63,641 nucleotides of DNA from an uncultured Clostridia bacterium. Its GTDB lineage: Bacteria > Bacillota > Clostridia > Christensenellales > CAG-917. The position numbers and the translations under genes were made by a program. The stretch's first letter is position 1. Each line of letters opens with the position of its first letter. This document shows positions 36,317-44,451 of this stretch, one piece after another. The stretch covers positions 1-63,641 of the forward strand of contig CANPWB010000007.1 in NCBI GenBank assembly GCA_947581925.1, given 5' to 3'. Below the pieces are notes generated by a model. It was given only the letters and a program-made list of their open reading frames with translations. It ran no database searches and was not told where the DNA came from.

Positions 36317-36690
36317 AAAAAGTTGTAATTGCCGTAATAGTACTCCTCGTCATAATCACGGCGGGCATACTTGAAAACGTGTACGTTGACAAGGTCTTTT
36401 CCACGCTCGACGACAAGCTTGGCGAGGTGGAGCAGCTTGTACACGCGGAGGACGACGAGGCGCTCGACAAACTCCGCTCGCTCACGGCATGGTGGGAGAA
36501 GCAGCGCGGATATATGGAGCTTTTCACCTATTCGCCCGACCTTAGGGCGTTCTCGGTGGCGCTTGGAGAGACGGAAGGCTCGCTTGAGAGCGACGACTTT
36601 CAAAACGCGCAGTCAAAGATACAGTCGCTGCTTGTGATGTCCTCAAACCTGCACCGCATACTCGATTTCAACATCGAGGACGTGATCTAG
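36313..36690 (+). CDS. DUF4363 family protein
   Basis: 125 aa: one N-terminal membrane segment (KKVVIAVIVLLVIITAGI) followed by a helical domain (LDDKLGEVEQLV, TAWWEKQRGYMELFT). It matches the DUF4363 build and follows DUF421 with an ATGA overlap, the usual pair in Clostridia and Bacilli. The job is unknown; a joint complex with the DUF421 protein is likely. Confidence 0.82.
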   Translation: MKKVVIAVIVLLVIITAGILENVYVDKVFSTLDDKLGEVEQLVHAEDDEALDKLRSLTAWWEKQRGYMELFTYSPDLRAFSVALGETEGSLESDDFQNAQSKIQSLLVMSSNLHRILDFNIEDVI

Positions 36691-36700
36691 GCGCAGACTC

Positions 36701-38254
36701 TCATCTTATCCCTCTGCGGGAGGCTTTCGCGGCGCGTACGCGCGACTTGCGAGGGGCTCCCGCTTTGCTTGTATAAGCGGGACGGAGCAGTCTTATCACG
36801 GAGGCAATGTCCGCAATTTTGAAAGCGTGGATGAAGATGAACAGCAGGAAGATGAGCAGGACGGCAAGCGTAAGCGTGCTGACAAGCCCTCCCGCCGTCG
36901 CGGTGATAAGCCTGTCCGAAAGCACTCCCAAAAATGCGAGCGGAATTGAAAACAGCAGGCATTTGAACATCTTTCCCACTTGCAAAAAGTTTCCGACGCA
37001 CCTCGAAAGCGCGATGAGATTGAGTGCGGAGATGACCAAAAAACAGCTTGCAGAACCTATTGCCATTGCGTACACCCCCACATAGCGCGGCAGCAGCAGC
37101 GTACACGGCATCATAACGGCGGCGCCCGCAAGCGAGTTCAAAAACGTCGCCTTTTCTCGCCCCAATGAGTTCAACATGGGCGTCGTCACCTGCGCCATTA
37201 CGATGAAAAACAGCATGAATGAGCAATTGGACACAAGCTCCCCCGCCCTCGCGTCGCCGAAGAGGAGCGCGCCGACGTGCCTTCCAAGCGGCATATACAG
37301 CACAAAAAATATGCAAGCGACAAGCATTGCGAAGTTGACCGCGCTCATCACTTTCCTGCGCACCGCGTCCGTCTGTCCCGACGCTTTAAGGCTTGCGACG
37401 TCGGGTATGAGTACAATTGAGAGCGAACTCACAAGCATTACGGGCGCCATTATGAGGGGTATCGCCATGCCCGCTATACGCCCATACTCCGCAGTCGCCT
37501 CCGCCACGCTCATTCCGCACTTCACCAATATCTGTGGCAAAGCGAGCGCGGTCACGGACGCCGTTATAGACGTGATTATGCGCGTCGCGCTCAGCGGGAC
37601 AGCCCTGAAGGTCAGCTCCTTAAACCCGGACGGCTTGCACAACCTGCCGCCCGCTATGCCGTACAAAACGCCGAGCACGACCACGCACAGCGCGTCCGAT
37701 ATAGTCACCGCAAGCGCGATGCCCTGCGCCCCGTCGATAAAGCTCACTATCCCGCCCGCAAAAACTATGGAGAGTATCATTCGCACGATCTCGTCCAAAA
37801 GCTCCGTAGACGAGAATGCGAGGAAGTTTTTGCGTCCCCAAAACCAACTTCTGAAACACGCGTATATGCCCGAAGTCACAAGCGTGGGCAGCATTATAAG
37901 GAATATTGGAAGGCACCTCTCGTCCGAAAAGAGAAATCCCAAATGACTTTTGAATGCGTAGAGCAGCGCGACGACTACGCCCGAAAACGCCGTCCCTACA
38001 ATGAGCGACGCCGTAGTGAGCGAGTTTTGCTTTTTAATGTCGCCGCTCGCCTCGGCGATCTTGCGCGAGAGCACAGTAGGCGCGCCCGAAGTCACCGTAA
38101 AGAGCGTCATCATTACGCTGTTTGCGATCTGGTAAAGCCCAACCGTGCCCGCCCCGAGCGCGCGCGACACCCATATCTTGAATATAAACGACAAAAGCCT
38201 TGTCACAACGGCAAAGCCCGTCACAACGGAAAACGCCTTGACAGTCTTGTTCAC
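36701..38254 (-). CDS. SpoVB/MurJ-like polysaccharide flippase (MOP superfamily)
   Basis: 517 aa with about 14 membrane segments (SRALGAGTVGLYQIANSVMM and GAPTVLSRKIAEASGD are typical of SpoVB). It starts at GTG. Members flip lipid-linked glycan precursors across the membrane; SpoVB acts in spore cortex formation, and some Firmicutes relatives serve in general peptidoglycan synthesis. The long C-terminal tail is Arg/Lys-rich (TSKAGAPRKSRVRAAKASRR). It lies downstream of murC across a 500-base spacer and converges with the DUF4363 gene. Confidence 0.82.
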   Translation of the reverse strand: MNKTVKAFSVVTGFAVVTRLLSFIFKIWVSRALGAGTVGLYQIANSVMMTLFTVTSGAPTVLSRKIAEASGDIKKQNSLTTASLIVGTAFSGVVVALLYAFKSHLGFLFSDERCLPIFLIMLPTLVTSGIYACFRSWFWGRKNFLAFSSTELLDEIVRMILSIVFAGGIVSFIDGAQGIALAVTISDALCVVVLGVLYGIAGGRLCKPSGFKELTFRAVPLSATRIITSITASVTALALPQILVKCGMSVAEATAEYGRIAGMAIPLIMAPVMLVSSLSIVLIPDVASLKASGQTDAVRRKVMSAVNFAMLVACIFFVLYMPLGRHVGALLFGDARAGELVSNCSFMLFFIVMAQVTTPMLNSLGREKATFLNSLAGAAVMMPCTLLLPRYVGVYAMAIGSASCFLVISALNLIALSRCVGNFLQVGKMFKCLLFSIPLAFLGVLSDRLITATAGGLVSTLTLAVLLIFLLFIFIHAFKIADIASVIRLLRPAYTSKAGAPRKSRVRAAKASRRGIR

Positions 38255-38486
38255 ACCATATGATATTTTGCTTAAACCGAATATATGTCAAAAGCGCATA
38301 TCAAAGGACGTCCACATCTTCATATGAGAATTCTCAAATGCAAGAGCAAGCATATTAAAATGACGCAACATATGTTTTATATGCGCATTTTTGCATGTTA
38401 AAGTGCATTTTCTGCGATATAGCGCTTTCGAAATTTTTCCGACCGCGTCGAATCCGGCTCGCGTCTTTTGTCATATCTCGACCCGA

Positions 38487-38717
38487 TTCGACAGCGTACG
38501 GTCACAATATTCGACAATTTCGACGACAACTTTCGACAATGTGTATGCGCTTTTTCGACATTTATTTTGCGCCGTACTCATTTATGTTTGCGACATTTTT
38601 CGACAAGTACTTCGGTCGGTGTTTTAAGTCTCGCTTTTTGAAGTCGCTCAAGTCCACATGTGAGGCAGAATAATTTCGACAAAATTTTTCATAAAGCGCA
38701 TATGTTTTCTTTCGACA
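38487..38717. promoter_or_regulatory. Array of TTCGACA sites between murC and the flippase
   Basis: Seven exact TTCGACA heptamers at 38487, 38510, 38532, 38554, 38599, 38675 and 38711, with further near-matches. The first five are spaced 23, 22, 22 and 45 bases, close to multiples of 22. The surrounding 502-base gap holds no gene that I can see. Likely binding sites for one protein; see findings. Confidence 0.55.
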
Positions 38718-38756
38718 TCTTTCGCGCGAATTTTTGTCCGTTTCTCGCCCCATGTA

Positions 38757-40157
38757 TCACTTTCTGTATCCGTCCTTAGCCCTGCTCTTAAGCGAATATA
38801 TGTCTCCCGCGCCGAGCATTAGCACTGTCTTGTGCAGGGGCGCGAGCATGCGGGCAAGTTTCAGCGCGTCGTCGAGATCCTTCGCATCAAACACGAGCTT
38901 ATTCGGAAATTTTTCCTTTATCGCCGCCTCTAGGACGTCTATGTCTACGCCGTCCTCTTTTGTCTCGCGCGCGGCATATGTGGGAACGAGTATGAGCGCG
39001 CCGTCCCCCTCGCTCAGCACTTTTACAAAACCGTCGAGGTACGCCTTCGTGCGACTGTAAGTATGCGGCTGAAAGACGACAAGCGTGCTTCCATCTTCAT
39101 TCGCTCTCTCAAGCGCGCAGGCGATCTCCGTCGGATGATGCGCGAAATCGAAGTATACGGGGACTCCCAAAATGCTTCCCGCTCGCTCGAAGCGCCGCTT
39201 TACGCCCGCGAAGTCGAGGAGCGTCCGCGCGCTCTCATTCGGCGAAATGCCAAGCGCGTATGCCGCCGCGATCGCAAACAGAGCGTTGCGCAAGTTGTAT
39301 TCCCCTCCCATGGGAAGCTTTAGGTCGCACGCGAATTTGCCGTCTATGCGCACCTCGCGCGCTCCGTTCAAAGACAGCTTCGAACTCACGCCGCCGCCCT
39401 CTATCGCCACCGTATATTCGCCGTATGCCGTCCCCGCCTCGAATATCCCGACGCGACATCCGTCAAGAAACTCGTCGAACGCGGCGCGCACATCCTCCCG
39501 AGACTTATAACAGTCGGGATGGTCGAAGTCGACGCTCGTCGCCAAACCTATATACGGCTTGAGACTCAAAAAGCCGCGCATATATTCGCATGCTTCCGTC
39601 ACAAATATTCCTCCGCCCACGACGATTTTGTCCCTCAGCGCGGAATATGCTGCGCAGTCCTCGCCCGCGCAACGCCTTATAAAACCCCTCCTCATTTGCT
39701 CGGTCAAGTCGAGCGCTATGTTATTGTTGACAAAATTCGAGAAATCAACGCACTCCCCGCCTATCATTGACACAAATTTTTTTTGACAGCGGTGGAGTAT
39801 GTGGGTGAGCATAGCCGTGGTCGTCGTCTTGCCATGCGTGCCCGCGACGGCGACGCTTCTCTCAAACAGCTTTGACACTTCCTTAAGCATGATGTGCCTG
39901 GGCAGGACGGGTATGCCAAGCTCCCTCGCGCGCGCTATTTCGGGATGTCTTTCGCTTGCCGCAAGCGTATGCACAAGCATATTCGCGCCGTCTACGGCAG
40001 ACGGGCGCACCCCTTCGTATATGTCCCCCTCTATCGCTGTCACGGACGGGTCCAAACGCGCGTCGGAACCGCTGACTTCAAATCCCATCTGAGCCGCAAA
40101 CTTCGCGAGCGCGTTTATCCCTACGCCGCTTATTCCCACAAAATGTATTCTCGCCAC
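38757..40157 (-). CDS. murC: UDP-N-acetylmuramate-L-alanine ligase
   Basis: 466 aa. It has an N-terminal Rossmann-like IHFVGISGVGINALAKFA, the Mur ligase ATP loop AGTHGKTTTTAM (about residues 105-116), the central GPHP-like FAHHPTEI, and the C-terminal domain (VVFQPHTYSRTKAYLDGF). It adds L-Ala to UDP-MurNAc in the cytoplasm, the first peptide step of peptidoglycan synthesis. It stands divergent from spoVG and ahead of the flippase gene. Confidence 0.92.
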   Translation of the reverse strand: MARIHFVGISGVGINALAKFAAQMGFEVSGSDARLDPSVTAIEGDIYEGVRPSAVDGANMLVHTLAASERHPEIARARELGIPVLPRHIMLKEVSKLFERSVAVAGTHGKTTTTAMLTHILHRCQKKFVSMIGGECVDFSNFVNNNIALDLTEQMRRGFIRRCAGEDCAAYSALRDKIVVGGGIFVTEACEYMRGFLSLKPYIGLATSVDFDHPDCYKSREDVRAAFDEFLDGCRVGIFEAGTAYGEYTVAIEGGGVSSKLSLNGAREVRIDGKFACDLKLPMGGEYNLRNALFAIAAAYALGISPNESARTLLDFAGVKRRFERAGSILGVPVYFDFAHHPTEIACALERANEDGSTLVVFQPHTYSRTKAYLDGFVKVLSEGDGALILVPTYAARETKEDGVDIDVLEAAIKEKFPNKLVFDAKDLDDALKLARMLAPLHKTVLMLGAGDIYSLKSRAKDGYRK

Positions 40158-40284
40158 GCCCCACTATATGCGCCTACTCTCATATTTGACAAAAAAAATT
40201 CTCAAAATTTTGTTTAATTTGTAAACAATTTTCATATACTTTTATTAAAAATGTGAAAAATCTGTGCAAAAAGTGAAAATTCTA

Positions 40285-40313
40285 TTGATAAACTACAAAT
40301 TGTATGATAAGAT
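40285..40313 (+). promoter_or_regulatory. Candidate promoter of spoVG
   Basis: TTGATA (40285-40290), 17 bases, TAAGAT (40308-40313), 37 bases before the spoVG ATG. A sigma-H type promoter, as used in B. subtilis, is not evident. Confidence 0.45.
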
Positions 40314-40349
40314 TTGTATAGTAATAAAATATAGCCAAAGGAGGAATGT

Positions 40350-40619
40350 ATGCTCAATATCACGGACATCAAGATCAGGCTTGTGACCTTAGACGGTTCA
40401 AAGCTCAAAGCTGTAGCATCGATCATCATTGACGGCTGTTTTGCAATCCATGACATTAAGATAATCGCAGGCGATTCCGGCGAATTTATTGCAATGCCCT
40501 CCAGAAAAACTCCCGCGGGGGACTTCAAAGACATAGCTCATCCAATCAACACCGAGACCCGCGAGCATCTGAGAGATCTCATTCTTAAGGAATATCAAAA
40601 AGCCTTAGAAGAAGCATAA
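40350..40619 (+). CDS. spoVG: SpoVG family septation/regulatory protein
   Basis: 89 aa, full length for the family. It begins MLNITDIKIRLV, then KAVASIIIDGCFAIHDIKII and the hallmark FIAMPSRKTPAGDFKDIAHPIN. SpoVG is a small nucleic-acid-binding regulator affecting sporulation, septation and virulence genes. AAAGGAGG stands 6 bases before the ATG. It is a single gene ending in a strong terminator. Confidence 0.92.
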   Translation: MLNITDIKIRLVTLDGSKLKAVASIIIDGCFAIHDIKIIAGDSGEFIAMPSRKTPAGDFKDIAHPINTETREHLRDLILKEYQKALEEA

Positions 40620-40695
40620 TTGCAAATCGGCTACGTTTGCAAAAGCCCGCAATAGCCGCACTTTATTTCCCTACTTCTATTTGCAAACTTTACAA

Positions 40696-40741
40696 GCGCA
40701 AAAACAAAAAAGACCCAAGCGGGTCTATTTTGTTTTTGCGC
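40696..40741 (+). terminator. Long-stem terminator after spoVG
   Basis: A ~20-bp near-perfect stem, GCGCAAAAACAAAA...AGACCC with GGGTCT...TTTTGTTTTTGCGC, around a 4-base loop (40717-40720). Confidence 0.8.
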
Positions 40742-41537
40742 ACATTTGTTTAATATATGCGGGGCTCTGCCCCACACCCCGTCAAGGGACTTCGTCGCCC
40801 TACGCAGGGCTACTCGCCCCTCACCCAGGCAAGGGCGATTTGCCCTTTGCAATCCCAATTCAAAAAGCGCTAATGTGGCTCTTTTAAAACACATAAAATC
40901 ACTGCGTAATTTTGCTGAGGCCCCACATCGCCAACATTCGCGCTTTTTGAATTGTGTATATGGCATGAACTCCCGCGTGAGAGCTTGATATTGACGGACG
41001 CATAATAGAGGTATTTTACTTAAACTAGGGGATGTTTCGACAAGCTCAACATGACACTTTATTAACCTGTCATTTCGAGCGTAGTCGAGAAATCCCCCTG
41101 TTATACCCCACGAAATCACTGCGTAATTTCGTGGGGACCCCGATATAGCTCGGACGAAGGTAACGTTAATCACTCGGACAATACTAACATCAATATCAAG
41201 CTCTCACGCAGGAGTTTGACGCTTGCATACAAACCAAAACGCGCGAACTAGTGACGAAAGTCACGACGTTCGTGCGTTTTTAGCTTGGGTGCAGGGGACG
41301 AAGTCAAAAACAGCGAGCTAGCCCGCGTCCCCCAAACGTGAAAATCGCCAAACCATGACGAGCGTCTTAGAACAACTTCTTGATTTTTGTCACGCGAGGA
41401 ATTTGTGACAAGCGATTTTCACGTGCGGAGTGGCGTAGCATTTTGCGGTAGGCTTTTAGGCACCTTACTTCGTAATGGTGCCAAGCCTTGAGCAAATGCA
41501 AGCGGCCGAGGCGTGGGCGCGTAGCCCACATGGAACC
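40742..41537. repeat. Dense repeat cluster downstream of spoVG
   Basis: No gene seen. It contains a family A module (about 40887-40923), a reversed CGCGTGAGAGCTTGATATTG module (about 40975), a family C module (41069-41098), a full family A palindrome (41106-41116 with 41126-41136), a family B hairpin (about 41236-41282), and then two larger nested stem structures (41336-41424, 41450-41488). Confidence 0.75.
41336..41488. other. Two adjacent strong nested hairpins
   Basis: The first has outer arms ACGTGAAAATCGC (41336-41348) and GCGATTTTCACGT (41412-41424), 13 of 13, with an inner stem TGTCAC/GTGACA. The second is GGCACC-TTAC-N3-GTAA-N-GGTGCC enclosed by AGGCTT/AAGCCT (41450-41488). They may be an RNA structure or a larger repeat relative; no coding sequence overlaps. 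Confidence 0.6.
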
Positions 41538-43067
41538 TTACTTCACGCCGTACTCGCTTTCGAGCACTTTGATGTCAGTTTTGCCTACGCTTGTGCGGGG
41601 GAAGGCGGCGAGGCAGACGACCTCGCGCGGGGTATTCCACTTTGAAAGGCGCTTTGCGATGTGGGCGATAACCTCTTGTTTTTGCGCCTCGGTAAGGTCC
41701 CCTTCCACGAGCAAGCGGATGAAGGGTTTGCCTCCCTCTCTGTATTCGAGCGCGACCGCCTCATGCACAAAGTCGAGCTCTGCCGCCGCACCCTCGATGT
41801 CGGAGGGAAAGACGTTCATACCCGATATTTTGATGAGCCGTTTTTTTCTGCCGAAGAAGAACAGCCTGCCTTCTGCGTCTACGCTGAAGATATCTCCCGT
41901 CTTGACCCACGTCTCGCCGTCGATGACGGGCATAGCGTCCCTTGTCGCCTTTTCGTCGCCGAGATAGCCGCTCATAAGCTGGCTGCCTGCGAGCAGGAGC
42001 TCTCCCCTCTCCCCCGCGGGAAGGGGCGAAAGCGCGTCGTCCACTATCTTGATCTTGGTGTCGCCTATGGGGAAACCGAGCGAACCCTCGATAAAATCGC
42101 CACGCTTTGTGAGGGCGCATACCGTGACAGTCTCCGTAAGCCCGTACCCGGGGGAGAGTTTTGCGGAGGAGCCGCTCTCTTTCATACGCGTTTCAAACGC
42201 TTTGACAAGCTCGTCGGGGACGGTGTCGCCGCCGACGTAAACGTCCTCGAGACTGCTCACCGCGTCCCCCTTGAATTTGTCGTAGGCGAGGAGTTTATAT
42301 ATCATTCTCGGCACGGCGAGCATGGTGGTGATGCGCTCCTTAGCTATGGTTTTGGCGCACTTTTCGGTGTTGAACCGCGCCATGAGCACGCACCCCATAT
42401 TCAGACTCAAAGAGGCGTGTACGCCTATGCACAGCCCGAATCCGTGAAACATTGGCATGACTGCAAGCATGCGGTTTTTTTCGTCGAAACGGTCGCCGAG
42501 CAGGTCCATAAGGTTGTCCACCATGGCGTTGACCGCCCGCGAGGAGAGCGCAATAGTCTTTGGCGCGCCCGAAGTGCCGCCCGACTGCATATAAAACATA
42601 TCCTCTTCGCCGTCGCCGAAGTACTCCTCAAAGGTTTTGCCGCGTTTGAGACCTAAAAATCCGTAGGCAAGGTAGGGACAAATGACGCGGCGCGCGCCGC
42701 CTACCCTGCCCCCGAACTTTTTCACATTGATGTCTGAGAGGAAAACCACTTTGGGCGCTATCTTTTTCACCGCCGCCTCAAATTCGTCCGGCGAATACAG
42801 CGGGTGTATCATCGCCGCGACCGCGCCTATGCGCGAGCAAGCGTACACCGCGACTACGTTTTGGATGATGTTCGGCAACGCGAGCATGACGGGATCCCCT
42901 TTTCTGACGCCCATAGCGTAAAGCCCCGCCGCCACGCGGTCTATCTCTTTAAACAGCTCCTTAAAGCGCATCTCGCGAGAGCGGCACTTGACGGCAAGCT
43001 GATCGTCCTTAGTGTGATAGTCCCGCATAAATTCAAAAAGTGAGCAATGTATCGTTTTCATACCCAT
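41538..43067 (-). CDS. AMP-binding acyl-CoA synthetase-like enzyme
   Basis: 509 aa, full ANL-family domain structure. The P-loop-like motif SGGTSGAPKTI stands at about residue 163, GYGLTETVTV at about 306, the hinge TGDIFSVDAEGRLFFFGRKK at about 398-417, and the C-terminal catalytic Lys region SVGKTDIK near 496. These activate a carboxylate as an acyl-adenylate and usually transfer it to CoA; medium- or long-chain fatty acids are the usual substrates, but this cannot be told from sequence. It is isolated between repeats and a divergent M23 gene. Confidence 0.85.
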   Translation of the reverse strand: MGMKTIHCSLFEFMRDYHTKDDQLAVKCRSREMRFKELFKEIDRVAAGLYAMGVRKGDPVMLALPNIIQNVVAVYACSRIGAVAAMIHPLYSPDEFEAAVKKIAPKVVFLSDINVKKFGGRVGGARRVICPYLAYGFLGLKRGKTFEEYFGDGEEDMFYMQSGGTSGAPKTIALSSRAVNAMVDNLMDLLGDRFDEKNRMLAVMPMFHGFGLCIGVHASLSLNMGCVLMARFNTEKCAKTIAKERITTMLAVPRMIYKLLAYDKFKGDAVSSLEDVYVGGDTVPDELVKAFETRMKESGSSAKLSPGYGLTETVTVCALTKRGDFIEGSLGFPIGDTKIKIVDDALSPLPAGERGELLLAGSQLMSGYLGDEKATRDAMPVIDGETWVKTGDIFSVDAEGRLFFFGRKKRLIKISGMNVFPSDIEGAAAELDFVHEAVALEYREGGKPFIRLLVEGDLTEAQKQEVIAHIAKRLSKWNTPREVVCLAAFPRTSVGKTDIKVLESEYGVK

Positions 43068-43327
43068 ATTATACTCTTTTTGTACAAAGTGTCAAAATTT
43101 TTTTATATCCGTTTTGCCTTTATATATTAAACAATTAAAAGCGCTACGGCTCGGATAAGCCGTATCTCGCGTCGCTTATCGCAAAAGAGTTTATATACTG
43201 CGCAAGATTCTTGAATCAGAGACATTTTTTGAGTCGCGAATTTTGCCTGCTATGTCAAAAAAATTTTTCACAATATGTATAAACCCCGACAAGCGGTCAA
43301 TAATCAATGCAAATCGGAGGTACAAAA

Positions 43328-44038
43328 ATGAGTAAATTTTCAGTTGCAATGAAGCGTTTTGGCGGCTTTTTGAAGCGCAACGCATTCTACTTTCTTATCG
43401 TTTTGTGCATTGCATCCGTCGCCACGGTCATTGCACTTGCCGTCACGAGGAACACCTCGTCCCCTGATATGTCCGTAAACGACAATCAGACTCTTCAACC
43501 CGAGGATCCGAGCGGCAACACTCCCGGCGGCAACACTCCCGGCGGCGAGACCCCCGGCGGCGAGACCCCCGGCGGAGAAAATCCTGGCGGAGAAAATCCC
43601 GGCGAACAACAGCCCCCCAAACAGCTCACCTTCAATATGCCCTGCAACGGCTCTCTCACTGTGGAATACGCCCATGACGAGCTCGTGTTCAGCAGTACTC
43701 TCGATCAATGGGCTGTGCATATGGGAATAGACCTCGTATCCGACGACCTCAATGTGTACGCCGCGGCGGACGGAAAGATATCCGAAGTGGGATATGACGA
43801 ACTCAACGGCTACTATATCGCCATCGAGCATGAGGAAGGCTACGTAACAATATACAAATCCCTCGAAAACACGGGCGACTTCAAGGTCGGGGACAGCGTC
43901 GAGCAAGGAAAGCTCATCGGCAAGATGTCCGACTCGCAGGGCGAGGAGATGGAGGACGGCGCGCATCTGCACTTCGAGATGTACAAGGACGGCGAGACCA
44001 TCAATCCCCTCGACAAGCTTGTGATGAACGAGAAATAA
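43328..44038 (+). CDS. M23 (LytM-type) membrane-anchored peptidase
   Basis: 236 aa from the ATG at 43328, preceded by GGAGGT. One N-terminal membrane segment (about 20-40), then a linker of PGGNT/PGGET/PGGEN pentapeptide repeats (about 64-95), and a C-terminal LytM domain. Zinc ligands appear as VHMGIDL (His and Asp) and HLHFEM (the HxH), so it may be active. The layout with a short membrane anchor resembles SpoIIQ of sporulating clostridia; a general cell-wall endopeptidase is the alternative. Confidence 0.85.
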   Translation: MSKFSVAMKRFGGFLKRNAFYFLIVLCIASVATVIALAVTRNTSSPDMSVNDNQTLQPEDPSGNTPGGNTPGGETPGGETPGGENPGGENPGEQQPPKQLTFNMPCNGSLTVEYAHDELVFSSTLDQWAVHMGIDLVSDDLNVYAAADGKISEVGYDELNGYYIAIEHEEGYVTIYKSLENTGDFKVGDSVEQGKLIGKMSDSQGEEMEDGAHLHFEMYKDGETINPLDKLVMNEK

Positions 44039-44239
44039 GCCTTAACAACTCGAAACGACGCGAATAATGCTCTTATGAAATTACGTCGCGCCCGGCAAAT
44101 AAGCCAAAAGACCGCAAAAGGCACACATCATAAAACCTCAACTTAATATCTCGACCGCCTTTTGCCCGCGACGCCCACATAAAGCGCCAAACCCAAAAAT
44201 AAAATTTGTCAACTTATGACAAACATAATCTCCCCCTTA

Positions 44240-44272
44240 CAAAGAGACGACCGCAGCGCGGCCGCCTCTTTG
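44240..44272 (+). terminator. Hairpin downstream of the M23 gene
   Basis: CAAAGAG (44240-44246) pairs with CTCTTTG (44266-44272) and encloses a GC-rich inner helix. The T-run is weak, so it is a moderate terminator. The rest of 44039-44340 holds nothing I recognise. Confidence 0.5.
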
Positions 44273-44341
44273 CTCTTATGAAAATATCAATGTGAAATAT
44301 CCCCGCCTCATCGTTCGAATTCGTTTAAAGACAAATAGTGC

Positions 44342-44411
44342 TTGCCAAAAAAGCATTTTATGATATACTAGTCTGTAATATATAGTTAAACAATTAATAA
44401 ACAATGTTTAT
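44342..44411 (+). promoter_or_regulatory. Promoter and palindromic operator of the ABC pair
   Basis: TTGCCA (44342-44347), 16 bases, TATACT (44364-44369). About 20 bases after the expected start of transcription lies a perfect 15-base palindrome ATAAACA-A-TGTTTAT (44397-44411), a plausible repressor site. Confidence 0.6.
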
Positions 44412-44451
44412 AGTATACAAATTTGTCAAAGTCGGATAAAGGGAGAGTTTT

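Noticed and set aside
40631-41173. 180-codon leftward reading with a TTT/Ser-rich mix
   Set aside because: It runs entirely through dispersed repeats and the spoVG terminator and encodes no recognisable domain; the coding-like length comes from the repeats.
43540-43620. Tandem repeat that could be mistaken for a CRISPR
   Set aside because: It is an in-frame Pro-Gly-Gly-x-Thr/Asn linker inside the M23 peptidase, with 15-base units and no spacers.
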